A model generated the notes under the pieces. The model made no database searches and was not told the origin of the DNA. It worked only from the letters and a program-made list of their open reading frames with translations. A program made the position numbers and the translations under genes. A DNA stretch of 52,399 nt, taken from an uncultured Methanobrevibacter sp. Lineage in GTDB: Archaea; Methanobacteriota; Methanobacteria; Methanobacteriales; Methanobacteriaceae. Shown piece after piece: positions 51,958-52,399 of the stretch (within the stretch, counting starts at the first letter, position 1; every line of letters starts with the position of its first letter). Where the stretch lies: assembly GCF_937898925.1 (NCBI RefSeq), contig NZ_CALDKF010000100.1:1-52399 (forward strand), written 5' to 3'.

Positions 51958-52399
51958 TTAAAAAATAGGCTTATGCTTCAATATTTTTCCATCCTGAATT
52001 ACAGTTAAAATGTTATCATTATTTGCTAAAGACTCTATCTTATCAATTGGATTGTCTTTAACAATGATCATATCAGCTATTTTTCCTGCTTCAATGGAAC
52101 CTAATTCATTTTCCTGATTGAAGAATTTTGCCCCTTCAATGGTTCCTGCTCGGATAGCTTCAATAGGGCTCAATCCAACATCTACAAGTTGCTTCAATTC
52201 TCCAAGGTTTCGACCATGATCTATTACACCACAATCTGAACCCATTAGGAAATTAACTCCTTCCTGGTAAGCAGTTTCTATGTTTTCCTTTTGGATCTTT
52301 ACGACTTCCTTAAGCTTTTTGATCTTACTATCAGCAAAACTATCCCAAACTGGGAATCCCTCTTCAATAAGGGTATGATGAACAATTAAAGTAGGGGTG
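51958..52399 (-). CDS. Amidohydrolase (imidazolonepropionase-like), C-terminal part, cut by window edge
   Basis: The reading frame stays open from the stop at 51958 to the right edge, so the visible 147 codons are the C-terminal third; the start lies outside the window. The metal-binding Asp lies in LMGSDCGVIDHGRN. The tail IEGAKFFNQENELGSIEAGKIADMIIV is the standard amidohydrolase C-terminal signature. Earlier residues read TPTLIVHHTLIEEGFPVWDSF. Members hydrolyse cyclic amides or dipeptides; the substrate is unknown. An internal ATG at 52245 is not the true start because homology-like sequence continues upstream of it. Confidence 0.85.
   Translation of the reverse strand, partial: TPTLIVHHTLIEEGFPVWDSFADSKIKKLKEVVKIQKENIETAYQEGVNFLMGSDCGVIDHGRNLGELKQLVDVGLSPIEAIRAGTIEGAKFFNQENELGSIEAGKIADMIIVKDNPIDKIESLANNDNILTVIQDGKILKHKPIF

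Overview
The window looks like chromosomal DNA of a methanogenic archaeon of the order Methanobacteriales, most likely a gut or rumen Methanobrevibacter (genus inferred, not proven). The reasons are very AT-rich DNA, formate dehydrogenase and FdhC, an FmdE-family protein, hexulose-phosphate isomerase, the archaeal DNA polymerase D large subunit, class I lysyl-tRNA synthetase, Sec61-beta, archaeal TATA boxes, GGTGAT-type ribosome binding sites, and TGTACA-like boxes upstream of a trpEGDCFBA operon. No tRNA, rRNA, CRISPR array or insertion sequence was seen.

Layout. 1-7.3 kb: fdhA (cut by the left edge), fdhC, an FmdE-like protein and a hexulose-phosphate isomerase on the minus strand, a divergent HTH/ligand-binding regulator, then thiC. 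7.7-19.2 kb: a PfkB-family kinase, a coiled-coil protein, lysS, nrdD, polC and a small Sec61-beta gene. 19.4-26.4 kb is the accessory-looking part: an M50 metalloprotease, three CPBP (Abi) membrane proteases, and a cassette of a small Xre-type regulator, two DUF4013-like membrane proteins and an exported acidic protein. 26.7-33.4 kb: purB, a Nim-like flavoprotein, a ThiF/TcdA-like enzyme, a TatD nuclease, a HEAT-repeat protein, and a TetR-GNAT fusion followed by an iron-sulfur flavoprotein. 33.5-38.7 kb: an acyltransferase, family-1 uracil-DNA glycosylase, and a MarR-MATE-MFS efflux operon. 38.8-45.6 kb: a complete seven-gene tryptophan operon. 46-52.4 kb: TrkH and a channel-like protein, CopA with a CopZ-like chaperone, a small conserved-looking protein, and an amidohydrolase cut by the right edge.

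The intergenic DNA is rich in readable control signals. fdhA has a duplicated promoter module with eight ATTGTG hexamers. thiC and nrdD have dyads directly upstream of their TATA boxes. The Xre cassette, the TetR-GNAT gene and the MarR operon each have symmetric or repeated sites around their own TATA boxes, so they look autoregulated. The trp operon has five TRTACA-type boxes around its TATA element, like the TrpY system of Methanothermobacter, but no trpY gene lies beside it. Several genes end in a hairpin plus split T-tract, often with the stop codon inside the hairpin. The most interesting candidates are the fdhA module, the Xre/DUF4013/exported-protein cassette, the TetR-GNAT fusion and the channel-like protein with a variant pore loop.
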